Shown: positions 1 to 13,440 of the stretch, piece by piece
Layout: each line of letters begins with the position of its first letter
How positions within the stretch are numbered: position 1 is the stretch's first letter
Assembly: GCA_034336665.1 (NCBI GenBank)
Contig: JAPFBE010000002.1
Coordinates: forward strand, 39,163,406-39,227,405
DNA length: 64,000 bases
From: Luscinia megarhynchos
Lineage: Eukaryota; Chordata; Aves; Passeriformes; Turdidae
Direction of reading: 5' to 3'
Translations under genes and position numbers: made by a program
Notes under the pieces: model-generated
What the model was told of the DNA's origin: nothing
Database searches by the model: none
Seen by the model: the letters and a program-made list of their open reading frames with translations, nothing else

Positions 1-30
1 AAATAAATGTAAATAAATGGAAATAAATGT
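1..30. repeat. Decamer tandem repeat at the window edge
   Basis: Three direct copies of a 10-bp unit (AAATAAATGT, with one copy ending in G) open the window. The array may continue to the left of the first base. It is a small AT-rich minisatellite with no visible function. Confidence 0.75.
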
Positions 31-1080
31 ATCTTTATCCCTTGTGTTTCTTTTCCTTGAGCATTTGAAACCATAAACATTATAAGAATTTTTGAGCATT
101 TAATACTGATGTTAAGTCATGACCATGTAACTATTTTCTATAGCTCCATGCAGTAATTCCCCACCCTGCAGGTGTGAGGGGGGTGGGAGGATCACTGAGC
201 CCTGAAAACATCCACAGCACATTGCAGTTCCAAAAATACAGTTGCTGGCAATACACGTGTAGTGTAACAGTCATTTTTAAACTGCAATAAATCTAGTACA
301 ACACTAAAACCACCAATAAGACTCAGGTCTCAGCAAAGAACTCTACTTCATCAGAGTAATAAAATAGTAAAAATCATTTTAATCAGGGACTGCAAGCCGT
401 AGAAGACAGTTTCATATGTTTATTTTGATGGCAAATACCCAAAACACTCGTAACAGACACATCCACCAAATTATCATGTGTGATTTGCAGCCAGGTTAAA
501 GTCAATTCTACATAAAAAAGCCTGAAATTTCTGTTAAATGTTTATTCCACCAATTACTCCAAACCACTATTAACAATATTTCAGAACTTTTCTTTTCTGG
601 AGACTTTGCAATCAAAAGATTTTTTTCCAGAACAGTTAGGCTGTTTATCTCAAAAGGGATATTTGTCTAATTGAGAACACACAGATTTATGAGTGTAAAT
701 AACTCCACAAAATCTGAGAAACTGTAGAGAATTTCTGCATTTCACCCTCTTCTCCCTCCTGCTTTAAAACTCAAGAAATGCTTGAACACTTACATTTTTT
801 TCCTTTTTAACTGGTGATGAAATGGTTGCAGTAATATAGAAAAGCTGAAGTAAAAACAAGTCAGAATGTTGGCTTCAGATTAAAGCTGGGTAAACCTGGG
901 ATAACTTGTCTAGAAAGTAGAATCATTTCATTGTAAATACATGTCAAACAAGGTTAAATGTGGTTCACAAAGGAAAAATGTATGCTCATATGTCTAATTT
1001 TTAGCTTTGCAAGAGCCTCTGCAGACAAGATATGAAATGTAGTCATGTTTGTTGCAAGGTGCAGTTTCCTCTGCATTGTA
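31..1080. other. AT-rich unique DNA, no feature seen
   Basis: I see no coding frame, recognised repeat or RNA gene here. A short G-run (about 175-190) is the only compositional break. Stops are frequent in all frames. Confidence 0.6.
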
Positions 1081-1860
1081 TTTTCCAGCTAACACTCGTC
1101 CTCCTCTCCCAAGCATCTGATTTCATAGCAGGTAGAGCTCAGTCCTAGAGACATAAGCCTTGGGAGGCGAGGGAGTTCTGCAAAATCCTCATAAATGTTG
1201 AAGGAAGAGCCTGCCTTGGGAGGGTGACTCAGATTCCTGCCTCTGCCCATATCCAGAGGCAACTGTGGGAGGTGAAAGACAAAGAGCAGGCACCTGCAGC
1301 CACACGTGTCCCCAGAGAGCACGTCCTGCTTGACATTTAGGCTTTGCACAAGGCTCCCCAATGTGCTCTGTTCCTGTGCCAGCCTATCTTTCCAGCTGGA
1401 AGCAGAGCGGAGTAGGACAAGCGCTGCTTACCCAGGAACCAAGAAAATGTCAGCAGCACACTCAAACCCCGCATGTTTGGGGATGCAGCAGAGCCAGGAG
1501 TGACACTGGTGGAGCTGGTGCAGCTGCTGTGTGTCACCTGGAGGAAACTTCACCCGAGGCGACACAGCGGAGACAGAGGTCAATGACAGCCCATGGCACT
1601 GCAGGCATTTCCAGATGCTCCAAGCTGCGAGAGGGTGAAAGGGTGGCTATTGCCAGCTGGGGCAGCTGCTCGTGCCAGCTGCTGGCTGCTCGTGGTCAGC
1701 CAAATGAAGAAGTCAGAGTGGACAAGCATGAGAAAATCTGTCCCTCCCATTTCCAGAGGGCAGGCACCCTGGGGCTTGCCCAGAGTCCAAAGTGGGAGCT
1801 CAGCTGATCTCCTGCTTTTTCACCCACTGTTACTTCTAGCTTTAAACAACTATTAAAAAC
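1081..1860. other. GC-richer patch with chance-like ORFs, unidentified
   Basis: This block of about 780 bp is clearly richer in G and C than its surroundings. It holds overlapping open frames on both strands, the longest being 148 codons from the ATG at 1361 to 1807 on the plus strand. The predicted peptide is rich in S, Q, A and R, has no recognisable domain, signal peptide or membrane segment, and competes with another open frame at 1593-1856. Frames open on both strands at once point to base composition rather than selection. It could be an old unclassified transposon or a UTR or lncRNA exon; the sequence alone does not decide. Confidence 0.4.
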
Positions 1861-4602
1861 CTCGAGCAGCCAGATCTATTTTATGGTTCCCTGTGTGCCT
1901 ATTATTGGCTTGCAGTTTTTCTTCAGGTTTTCTTACAAAGTCAGATAGCCACCTTACATTGATGTGTACAGCAAGATCCCCCAGTGCTTTCTAGGCTTGC
2001 CAAGCATTTGTGAGGAGGACTTACTGGAAACATCAATCCCAGCTGACTGCTCTTCTTTTATGAAACTTAAAAGATTTGGAACAGAAAGCACGTCAGAGTA
2101 AAACCTGAGAAGATCTGAAAAAGAAAAAGCTATAAATAGATGCTGAAGACTCCAGAAATGTGAGTAGCACTTACAAATCCAAATTTTTGCTATTTAAAAT
2201 ATTTTTTTGTGAATTATACTGCTGGGAAAAGGCAGATGGAGGAACCACAGTCGATCCTGAAAGCAGAAAGGGTCACAGAAAGACTGGGAGGGCAGCTTGT
2301 TCTTCTGGTCTGTGTTATGACTGTCCTAATATGATATGTGTCCATAAACAGCTTTTTTTTTTAGCAAATTAAGAGTCATGTGACTGTAGTAGTTGACCTC
2401 TGCATAGAAGAAGTAACAAAAACTTTTTTCTTTGCTCCTACTTAATGAAATGTATTTACTCTAAAGGAAGTAAAGAGCTTCAGTAATCACTGATAAATGT
2501 ATAAGGATTTCTCTCTAACCCATCATTTTTTAATTTGGAATTACAAAGTGCTGTGGCTTGGTAGCTAAACAATCTCCAGAACTGCTCACCTGAAGTTTAG
2601 AGAACTTAAACTCACTCAGATCAGCTTTGTGAAGGCACTTCACAACAGAGATGGGCAGAATGGACATTTTTATAAAAAAACAGTAATTAAAACTGCAGTT
2701 TAGCAGTCCAGTCCCAATTCCCTTGTCCTTTAATTTCTTTCTTTTATTGAGTTCTATGTATTTCCTTTTTGTCTTGCCTTGCCTTGATTGCACTAAAAAT
2801 CCACATGGAACTGACTGAGAAACAGGATAATGATTTTTTTTTGTTTTGAATGCTATTTTTCTTTTTGTTGTTTTGTTATTTGTATAGAAGTCCGCACGCC
2901 AAAGTAAATTTGTTGAATAGTAAAATTTACAATTGAATATTTTATAGATAGAACCAGGGAAAAGAAAGCCAGTTTTAACTATACAAATAAAGAATGTTTC
3001 TTGTGTTATATATGAATCATGCAATTAGTGAATTCCGCTAAGGATGGTAATTGTTCATTACTTTAGATCTGGAAGCTATTTTGAAGTGCTTTGGAAAGCT
3101 GAATGAGAAGAATATTGTTTATTTTCAAAATCAAGTTCAAAGAACTTACCTTCAAGCAAATGATGGCATTCCCAACTAGGGATGACACTACAGAGTAAAT
3201 GCTAGAGGGAACTAAAAGCAGCCCAATATAGAAGCTTGGCTGAAATAAAACTTTGAAGATGTTTCCCAGAAGATGATAAGAAAAGGGTTTGTGGTAAAAA
3301 ATAGCAAGATAGATGAAGTCTTAGGACATTCACACCAAACACTTCTTTCTTTTTTACATGTGCACTGCAGAACCATATCCCAGTGCAGCTGATTCCCATC
3401 AAAAATCCCGTGGAAGCCTAATATTTTTCTTTTCCTTGGGAGTAAAGGTTTGTGTTAGTACTATATAGATCTGTGTAAATGGTACAGGTCCCGTGCATGT
3501 AACCAATGTGGTTTTGTTTCCTCTACTGGATTTAACTTCATAGAGTTAGCAATGGATGAAATGAATAAAATTACATGGCGTGTCCCAAAACACTTTTAAA
3601 CACATAAATAGCAGTCTGGTTTTTACAACATCATTGATCAGGGTTTCAGAGAAGGGCAGTTCTACAGGTAAATAATATGCCCAGAATCTTTCTTATTACT
3701 TTATCAACCCACAAGATTTGTAAAGACAAAGCCCATCTTAGGGCATAAGCCAATTGATGAACTCAAGCTGGTTTACAAGTAGGTATTTTAGTCTTCCTCT
3801 GCAGCAGATGGTACTAGTCAATGTTAGGACACTTGATGGATATACTGTAGCTCTGTTTCAGAATAGCTGTTCCCATGTTTCTTCCAGATTCCGCTTTTCT
3901 TTCTCCTTTCTTGACTGCCAAGATTATCGAGGATATTTACCCCTACACAGCACTCATGGTCTCGTTTTTAAAACTTCCATTGAAGACATATTTACTTGGT
4001 CTGCTGTTAACCAGTCTAGAGGAAATTGCCCTTCTGGCAGCAATATCTCTTTGGGAATCTGTCAGTGTTAATTCTTTCTTTAGCTGTTGAATCAAACCAG
4101 GAGTCAAAATACACATTTAGGAACCCACCGAAGTTTTCCAGAGTTTCTGAACAACAGCAGCCTCCACTCCAGTCAGTCACAGCTGATGCTCAGCATCTCT
4201 TTGACTAGGTAACTGTTTTGGAGAAAACTCTTAAATCTTTTATCTGTCAAGGGAGGGAACTAATTTCCTTTTGCCAGTATTTGCAGAAAGGGTTGCTTAA
4301 GTGATGTTTAGGAAGGTGATATCATTTAGAGATTTACCAAATACAAAAGTAAAGTAAGATTTGCAATTCTCTTGTGATAAGTCAGCAGATATAGACAATG
4401 GATAGAGAAGCAAAAAAACCCTCTTGCAATCTTCCCTGATGCAGGTAAAACAGAGCAATTTGTGGTAAAAGATCCAGCACTTAAGGAGCAGGATAGGAAC
4501 CTGAACTCAAGTCTTCTGTGAGTCTGATTGAACATATGCCAATAATGTCCCTCAGTCAAAACATTCAGATTTCAATTCCAAGTCGGAAATTCTAGGGTGG
4601 TC
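1861..4602. other. AT-rich unique DNA, no gene recognised
   Basis: A 164-codon frame on the minus strand (3024 to 2530) lies here. Its peptide is K/F/N-rich with no domain order, as expected from translated AT-rich DNA. No known repeat was recognised. Confidence 0.55.
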
Positions 4603-4619
4603 TTTTTTTTTTTTTTTTT
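4603..4619. repeat. Poly(T) tract of 17
   Basis: An uninterrupted run of 17 T followed by AT-rich sequence. No adjacent retroposed gene body is recognisable on the minus strand. It is probably a simple homopolymer expansion. Confidence 0.8.
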
Positions 4620-7600
4620 AATTTATTTTTTGCATATTGGGAACCTTGAGACTAGAGGTATAAATTGAACTGGTCCTTTCAGGGAACTTTTCACTTAAAT
4701 GCAGGCTAATTTTCAACAGTTAAATTGAGACCTCTGTAAGTACTTACAGAACAGAGACAAAAGAAAGATAGACTGGAGAGTTGTGTGACAGAAGAGTTCT
4801 CTATTCTGAAGTCCAGAAATAATTGAGAAATTAGATAGATATAAGGGAAATATATATAAAGAAAAGATGATTTTTCATCTCAGTCTTTGAACACACTGAT
4901 TGAAAAGTTTTAGAACGCAACTGACTTAAAAGCAACTTATATGAATTAACCTTTTATGGAAATTCTCAGAAAATTATAATAATTCCTTGAAAAGATAGTC
5001 TGCTCTAAACTGAGAGAAACCGGCCCTAAACTGAAAGCAAACCTGATTGCAGTTACTAAAAGCTGACATTGTTGTAAATGCTTTAAAAATTAGAAATACC
5101 TAGTATCTAGACAGAAAAAAAACCCCCGCTTTTGCACCTGTAAGTGTCCAGTAGCAAACTAGATTAGATTAATGGTATTCATCTAACTAGAAAACTAAAA
5201 AAATTGAAATTGGATTCTTGTCTAACATTTGGTCCCTCTATTGTTACATTCTCTAAATCTTCGTTGTTTACCCAAACCCAATGCTTTAGACAAAGATCTA
5301 TTTGCCCATTTCAGAGATAACAAAGAACTCCTAGTAGGAACAAAACCTCTTGAATTCTTACTCCAATTTAATTTTTTGCTTGTTTATGTTTCTAATAAGT
5401 CCTAGTAGCATGGACTGTATATATACCAGTCTGGCAAATAGACCAGATAAAAGAAACTTTGTCCTGCTTCCCCTTGAACTCATATTCTTTGATCCATGAT
5501 TTGTATAAATAAGACAGAGGCTTCCTCTCAACTGCCAACCCAGGCATTTTTATCTGTCATTTGGTTATGTAGTCTGTGACCATTAGATTTTAACTTCTGT
5601 AGACACAGATATGCCATTCTACAGATTCCAGTTTCTTTATGCAGAAAAATTATTATTTCCTGGGCTATCTGTTTCTTCAGTGTTCTTCTTGTATACTCTG
5701 TAATGGATTACATTACAGCATGTGTAATTTTCACAACACTATTTCAACTTTTGCTAGTTTATTAATAACTGCATTAAACTGCTTTTGCAAAAATCAAGAA
5801 TGTACTTTACAATTGCAAGAGAAAAGATACACCTTTGAATAACTTTAAATCAAATTAAATGTGAATAATTGCTCTTTGGAAATTCTCATTATCAATACCT
5901 AATATCAGATAGCATCTGTATTTTAGAAAATTTTAGCACCAAGAATATTTGGCTCCTAAAAATTTGTCTGAGGACTGTGACAGACGTATGTTCCTTTTTA
6001 GGCAGAAGAACATTCAGTTCCAATACTGGATTAGGGCTTATTATCTTGCCCAGAACTGCTGCCACCAAAAGCAGAAAGTTGTTCAATAAAATTTTGATAA
6101 GTTATCCACAGAGCTTTTGGCACTAGTTCTCTGTTCATTGAGTGACATTAACGGTCCCCAACTCTTCTCTGTCCTTTATGATAGGAATAACTCCTTCCAC
6201 CTGGTTCAGTTGAGGAGTATTTTGTCAGGGTAGCTTGCCTTCTCTGGCAGTTGAAACAGACCCTGAAATCAAGACTTCCTTTTCATCAGGGTTTGTGGAT
6301 TCCTTACGATCCTGAAGAACCGTCAGACTAACCTTCTCTTGTTCACCACACCCTTCCTGGTCAGCAGTATTTGTCCTTTCTTTGGAAGTCTTTATTCCAA
6401 CACTCTTGCTGTCATTTGAACAGGACCACTGCTATTGCATGATTGCTTCAGAATATTTTAGTTGAATTTGTTTTCTCTCCCAATGAGATGTCTTGTGAAG
6501 ACTTTTAAGAGGTGGCTGCTCAAATAGGTATAAACATACACATTTTCTTTGAAGAATATGGCTTTATACTCATGCAACTGTTTGGAAAAATTACAGAAAA
6601 GAAATTTTCTCATTACATAATGGGGATATTTGCTTTCTTTATGGCTGCCTTGCTGCTCATTGTTCTATTAGCTTAATGTGAAAGATTTTATTTATTTATG
6701 TATGTTTTAGACTATGGGAAAGACATGACTTGTGAAGGTTTTGAGATAAGAAAGGCAAGAGAAATTTTTGAGAAAGGAGATGCCTGCTAACCATCTTGTT
6801 GTAATTACCTGCCATTTCCTACTCTACATCCCTTTCTGCTTTCATAACTAGAGGTTCTTTGGGCCAGATATTTGGGTTTAGACCTTTTGGTTTGAAGAAT
6901 GTGGTCACAAATTTGTTTTAGATAGGCAAGGCTATGTTGGAGTCATTTGTACTCCCTGTCTCCTGACCATGGAACTGTAATTTAGCTACTAAGAATAAGC
7001 TGTGATTGTTTACAGATGGACTTTGAAAATGAGGAGAACATTATGACAGACTAAATTATTTGTAAATAATTATTTCCATAGAAAAGTGGTTCTGTGATTC
7101 TGTGGAAAGGACTTACAGTCATCTCAGTAAGATACTAATTTGTTTACCTTCAAGTCAAATCATCTCTCTAGAGCCAGCCAATTTTTATACTGAGGTGTAG
7201 AAGAGCTGTCCTCTGTGGCAATGTGATGGATAACTTCATTATACAACTAAAGAAGCTCTTCTTCCCTTTCTTGTACCTTTTCACACTCTAGTTAATCACC
7301 TCACCCTGGCTAAACCAACTGACTACTTCAGCATTAAAAGTATGCAAAATTAACATTTTACTGCACCAGGGCCAGATAAAGGCAGTCTTTTCCATCTGGA
7401 AAACAGACAGCCTCCTTTAAGTGATTCTGGCTTCTCTATCTGATGTGTGGTCCAGCTGATGCCCTTTCCAATCAAGGAATTGAGTCATGTGCTCCACTTC
7501 CATCCCTTCTCCATCTTTTTCTATGATGAGAATATAGTGTAAGGATGGCTGGTCTGGGCTGTCCCTGTCTTCAGTAGTGGCAGATATTGGCTGCTGAGTG

Positions 7601-10600
7601 TTTATGAACAGAAGAGATTACAGAGATTGACAACTTCCAGCAGTCTGTGCTTCAGAGACCTTTCTAGGTCCAAGATGATGAAGTTCTGGGTACTGTCACT
7701 GGGCCTGATCCTGATGTTGGGCTGACATCCTGCCCAGCCTGAACTCATCCCCAGGGACGTGTCCTGAAAGTTCCCACTTTTCCATTGTACCTAATCCGAA
7801 ATGACTTTGATGTTTCTCCTTGCTATGTAAACTTTCCATCTTTTTTGAGATGGAGGGCAGAATCAGACCTGGACACAGCATACAGCATATTGATTCACTT
7901 TAGATTTCTACAAGGACATATCAAGATTTTTGAAATTCTGTTATTTCTTGAAATTGTTTCATAATCATTGTTCCAGTTTGTAGTTTCATAAAAGTGGGTG
8001 AAAATTGTTTTCATCCCTGGGGTGTAAATAATGTACAACCTTTTTACAGAAATTGATGCAATTTTCAATAAAAAATGTATCTGTTTGAGAGATTGTTCCC
8101 CACCACTGAGAACATCATGATTTTCAATTTTTTAGTCTTCATAAGAGCAAGGATTTGTATCTGTAAGACCTCATCTGCCCTTCCTTTAGAATTGAGATGG
8201 ATTTTCCCATTGCAAGACAGGGTAAAATTCACTGCTGCACTTCCTCTGTGTAAAGAATGCTTGCCATCTCTCCTTAAAATCTGGGGTTCTGTTATCAAAC
8301 AGTAAGAACAGTGCTGAAGCAATATTTAATGATGGCTATTAAAGGACTCTTTTTCTTGTTCCTTTCAATTGTAACATTTTTTCCTCGAAGTTTTGTATGA
8401 ATGCAGTTGGAAAAAAACCAATATGGCATCACATTTTGTCATCATCAATCATTTGCTATGCAAATTGAGATGCCTACAGGACTTCAGAGTTCAAGGCCTG
8501 CCTGCACACGGGGCTTGTACAAACAATGAAAGATTTACTATGTGAGTAATAAGTACTTTCAGGAAAAGATCGATTACAAATGAAAGTAGAAGAGGTTATA
8601 GATAGAGAAAGGAAAAAAAAAAGCACATGCTGATTACAAAAGGGAAAGAAAGGGAATACTGATCACATCAGGTAAAATAGTTTCATGAAATACATTTATT
8701 TGGCAAATATGCATTAAATTCTTTTGCCTGAAACTTGGGCTCACTTTTAAAATCCTGAGCAGCTTTGAAAATTGAGTGTTTTACAAATAAATATAAAGGC
8801 CATAAGTTGAGATCAAAAGGTTTGTTTCAAAGAGGTTCACAAAGGATGCCTGTTCTAAAATATAGCACCAGGGAAGAAATATAGTGAGATTCTCTCAGGC
8901 TACAATCATCCTTAGATCAGGATCTTTGATAAAGGTAACACCTCTGTGTTTAGTGGGCTCTGATTTTTTCTCCTTTGCATTAATTCCTGATTCCTTTTCA
9001 ACTTGCTCTGCATTTCAGCAATCCTGTGGCCAGGAGTTCCAACACTTGTGTGTTCACTGATTGAAGTATTATCTTTTGCTTGTTTTGAACTTGCCACATG
9101 CTGATTTCATGCTGTGATTCTTGCCTGCTGGCATTCACTAGAAAAGTACACTCAGTATCTAGTAACAAAAGAATGGAGATTACTGTATCAGGACAAATCA
9201 GGATGGTAATATATTTCCCATTAAGACAACACAGGCTAGATTGAGGTCATGCTAAATCAAAGTCTGAAAGCTGCCACACTTCCCAAAAGACAGAAAATGC
9301 CATTCCTCCTTCTGTTGCAGTAGTGTCCAGTGTTCTTCCCTAAATCTGTTTCTGAAAGTATTTTCCATCTCCTTTGAAGCCACTGGCACAGTTGGGTTAA
9401 AGGTGGGGTTTATGTGCAAAAATAAAATACACTTTAAGTGCACAAGTATAGGTTGGATGTAGAAGATACTGCTCATTACCAATATGACTGAGTGGCAAAT
9501 TGAGGGGGAAAATTCTCAGGCATGAAATTACCTCTTATTTTCCTGGCTACTGATACACCCATTGAGGAGGCTCTATTTACAGGCGTGTTCTTTCACTCTG
9601 CCCTGCTGTTACGAGTAACTTGATAATCACAATAAATTCTGATCAGGCTTCTGACCATGTAGAGTTTGTAAGGAAAAAAACTCTTACTCCTGATATTCAA
9701 CTCACAAGAAGGCTGGGGTCTAAGAATTTGAGATACCATTTTTCAAGAAATGTATAATGTACAATGTATCATGAAGGACACCAAAAATTATGCCTGAAAA
9801 ATGAAAATGGAAAATGTTCTGAGACACAGTAGGTTTTGAAAAAAGGTCTGCCCTCAGATCCTTGATGGCAACATTAAGTTCAGTTCCCTTTTGGAGAAAT
9901 AACTTTCCACTTTTATAATAACAAATTGGGCAGAATTATATGATGAGCAGTAAAATCCAGATAAATTTAAGGCAACCTATATCAGGGTCTTGGGGAAAAC
10001 ACAAGAAATCATATGTAAGAGTACTGTGCTACTTACTGCATGAACAAATTGTTCATTGGCACTGGCCACTATCTTGTTTATTTCTAATTTTAGTCAGACA
10101 CCTGTTGGTTAATACAGTGAATAATGATGTTTTCTATCCTCAAGGAATTTTTACTCTGTGGAGATATCCTTAGTGTCCCTTGCTGGTCTTCATCTGCTTT
10201 CAGCACACTACATGTCTCCTGTAGGTGTTCTGTCATATTTGCCACTCAGGATACTGCTAGATGATGTTAAATGTCTCTTTGTGCCATCTTCAGGCACTTG
10301 AATGCCCCTCTTCCATCCTGTTCATTTTTGATCTGTTGCGTTCAACTGTATCTATCACAGTAAGTTCTTCTGCTTCCCCTCACACAAGGAAAGGATGAAA
10401 TTCCTTTTCTAGGTCATTAACATCCCTTCAGTTCTATTGGTTGCTGTCTTTTTTTTGTAATGAGGAGATGAATAAGGGTTCACAAGCTGCTCTTGCTTTG
10501 CATGCATTATTTTATTGGTCTCTTACACGTTTCCTCCCCAAAGGAAAGAATCCTGATGCTTAGTAACCCTCATTTCATGAAAATCTAACATGATATTATC

Positions 10601-11089
10601 CTATAGGTTCTCTGAACACCTTCCATTTCCACTTTATTATTTGTTTTAAATGAGGTGTTTAGACTCAAGCACAACATTCAAAATGAAAGCAAATGACTGG
10701 TTCTCAGCAGTATGCATCAATTTGTGGTGTGCTGGTGTCCACAAGATTCCAGGCTGCATGAGGTTCCTTTGGGCTGTGTGCTGTGCAAACACAGAGGAGC
10801 TCTTGCTTAAAAGAACTTCCAATGAAATTTTTAAAACCAGATGTTTAAAAGGTGAATAAATTACAGAGATGAGAAAGGGAATAAAAGAGTTTATGAGCAG
10901 TGAATGCAAGCCCAAATTAATCTAACTGATGGCATTGTATAATTTTTCAGGAATTATTTTAACCCAATTTTAAAATACATTTTAAAATTCGGTGCCCCAA
11001 ATAGTTAATAATTGTATTAAGCAGATGCCAGCAATGACTCAATGTCTCCAGTGCCCCACTCCCAAATGACTGGGATTCACTTAGAGCTC
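4620..11089. other. Long AT-rich unique stretch, no gene recognised
   Basis: About 6.5 kb with no recognised exon, RNA gene or repeat. Moderately GC-richer segments lie near 6130-6470, 7370-7760 and 10180-10420; they may be decayed transposons, but I could not match them to a family. Frames stay below 90 codons and overlap one another on opposite strands. Confidence 0.5.
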
Positions 11090-11375
11090 ATGAAGGTGTA
11101 TCGTCAGCTCAAATCATATTGAATGTTTTACCTCCCACTGTACATTAACATGCCTTTGTTAACACTGAGTTTGAACTGCAGTCAGGCAGCACAGTTGTCT
11201 ATCTTTTAAAGTGCCTCTGGAATTCCACACAGTTCTTCCTGGTGTTCAGTAACCTAAATTATTTTGACATCTGTGAATATGCCACCTTGGACTTCACCTT
11301 TTCCCAAATAATTAATAGACACATTAATTAATAATTTCCCTGCATTTTTAAAAAGAGTTCCAATATTAGCTCTAT
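11090..11375 (-). mobile_element. Ancient CR1/L3-type LINE relic (ORF2 region), minus strand
   Basis: Read on the plus strand, the wording follows the antisense of the reverse-transcriptase ORF of old amniote CR1/L3 elements. A cctcccactgtacattaa-like phrase comes first, then tttgttaacactgagtttgaactg, then an attattttgacatctgtgaatatgccacc phrase (in consensus 'aataatttagtatcatctgcaaatttcgccacc'), then a degenerate atcattaatgaatatgtt region. The order of landmarks is kept, but substitutions and indels are heavy and no frame survives. That fits an insertion much older than the other CR1 copies in this window. Boundaries are approximate, and the call rests on remembered consensus wording rather than a search. 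Confidence 0.6.
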
Positions 11376-13054
11376 TGTTTATGTGAGGAACACAGTACAG
11401 TGAAAATCACAAAGCCAAAGTGTTAACCTGTTTTCTGTAAAAAATAACCATTAGCTGGTATTTTTGAAATTAGAAATTATTGCAAAATAAAATCTAGAGG
11501 TAATCCTCACTCTAGGCTTGCCTTAAATAGAAGGAATTCTCAGTCTCTGGTTATTCTGTGCCAAAGTGGAATACTAATGCCAAAATGAAGATGTCTTTAA
11601 AGGGAAAATGCTGATTGTACCTCTTCTGTTTGAAACGAAATGTGTTTGCAGGTCTCAAATGCAGGAATGTGTCTTGGAAAAACAGTGTCTCAGATAGGAA
11701 AGACAATTCAGCACACAGGTGAAAAACAGTGCATTAAATTCCACCTAGAAGTAGATCTTGTAAACCATTGACAAGAGCAGGGAGAGCATTTAATAATAAA
11801 GCTCTAATAAGTGCTTTTTCATTTAGAGAATAAATTTAAAGATGGATTACACTGCAATATTCTGATTTAGAAATTAGGTTTAGCTCTGCACTAATAGTAA
11901 TAGCAGTAATAGTTATTTCAGAGGTAAGATGATTATATCTTAGGAAAATATAGCTTAAAAAAAGGAATCTGGTCAAAGTATATTCTTTTACATATTCAAA
12001 TAGCAGAGAATATTTTTGAAGAAGCAGCTTTTTGATGCAGAAGGTGGTGCTCTAAATTACCTCATGGGACTATTCACACTTGCTGTGGTTTTCAAAAGCT
12101 TGAATCTTATGAATTCCTATGGAAAGCATCAGAGATTAGGCAATTTCTAAAAATCCACAAAGCATCTGTTTGCACTTCCTTGTGTTGAAATAGTGGTAGT
12201 GTCATACTAATTTCTGCATTTTTGGTTCAATTTCTAAATTATTTATAAGCTTTTAAAATTCTGTGTTGGACACTTTTAGTAGATTGTGGGGCAGTGATTG
12301 AAGACTCTCTTTTTTGTCATGAGAGAAAATTTGAGTTTATGAGAGTAAACAAAACTGAGTAAAATTTGGAAAACGATCTCTGAACAGATTAAAGATTAAT
12401 TAATGGATTTTCTGCAGAAAGTAGATAGAAGTCACTTTTCGGATAATACATTCTTGTTATTTTTTAGGAATTAAAATTACTTTCTTATACACCCCATCCA
12501 TTTAGAAAGACAAAGATTCAGAGGGTTGTAATGCAGTTGGCACATCAGTTACTATCAGAAACTTCTGTCAGTTCTAATGCCTGCATTTTGTTTTCTGCCC
12601 TGGAAGAGTTCCCAGGTACAAACAATACTTCACACAGCTTTGTTGGTGATATCCTTTCTGTTCTGAATTTCATATTGCTAAAAAGACCCTGGGAGAAAAA
12701 CTTAGGGAACAGCAAAAATAATCCAGATGGAAACAATGGGAGACAAAATTGGTTTGTGGTGACAGAGTATAAAAGTGAGGCATACACAGCTTTGTCAAGA
12801 GGTGACTGCAGAGGAATGGTGGTAGGAAACAGAGAGCACTATACTAATAGAATACAGTGGCTGAAGGCTTTTCAACTTCAGGAAATCCACACAGTTTAAG
12901 AAGATTCAATTATAAGTAATATAAGGAAAGTGAGAAGAGGAAAAAACTGTCGAGTATATGAAGAGTTTAGTTTGTGATTAGTAATTTTAATAATGTGTTT
13001 AAGCATAGTAATTAAGATTTTAAGTTAGGATAGGATTCCTTCTAAGGAAAAGCT
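11376..13054. other. AT-rich unique DNA
   Basis: No repeat or gene was recognised. A 122-codon frame starting with ATG (12531-12899, plus strand) has no recognisable domain and is shadowed by an 80-codon frame on the other strand. Confidence 0.5.
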
Positions 13055-13440
13055 GTGGTAGGTGTGCTGGGTGAGACTGTGGGTGGGGTTGAGCTCCAGA
13101 TTCAGACAAGTAGCAGAAGCATTGCTAGTGGAGATGCTCCCATGTGAGTGGGAGTCCAAGTCCTGTCACAATCAGTGGGGCTCTTTCATTTGACTATATG
13201 AGGGCATCCAGTGCCATTTAAGCTGCCATCCAAAAGGTCTGACAGCTCTAGCACAGGCTGTGGGAGACTTGTGCCCCACTGGACTGGGCGGTTTTTGGCA
13301 GCTGGGACCTGCTCTGGGGCTGTGCTGGCAAATCTCCTTCAACTTAGTGGAAGCTGAGCCTCCCCCACAGCTGGCCTGTGTGCAGACACCTGCTGTAAAC
13401 ACCTAAGGTGAGGCTTCAGAGTGCAGAGCTGAGCCCTGCC
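13055..13440. other. GC-richer patch, possible unclassified old repeat
   Basis: About 390 bp of distinctly GC-richer sequence sit in AT-rich DNA, with sharp edges on both sides. Both strands carry short frames (76 codons on minus, 13402 to 13172). It resembles a decayed dispersed repeat in composition and size, but I cannot name a family. An untranslated or non-coding exon is an alternative. Confidence 0.3.

Noticed and set aside
2530..3024. 164-codon minus-strand frame
   Set aside because: The peptide has a K/F/N-biased AT-rich composition with no recognisable domain and no splice or promoter context.
12531..12899. 122-codon plus-strand frame beginning with ATG
   Set aside because: No family is recognised and an 80-codon frame lies opposite. 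It is within the range expected by chance in 64 kb.
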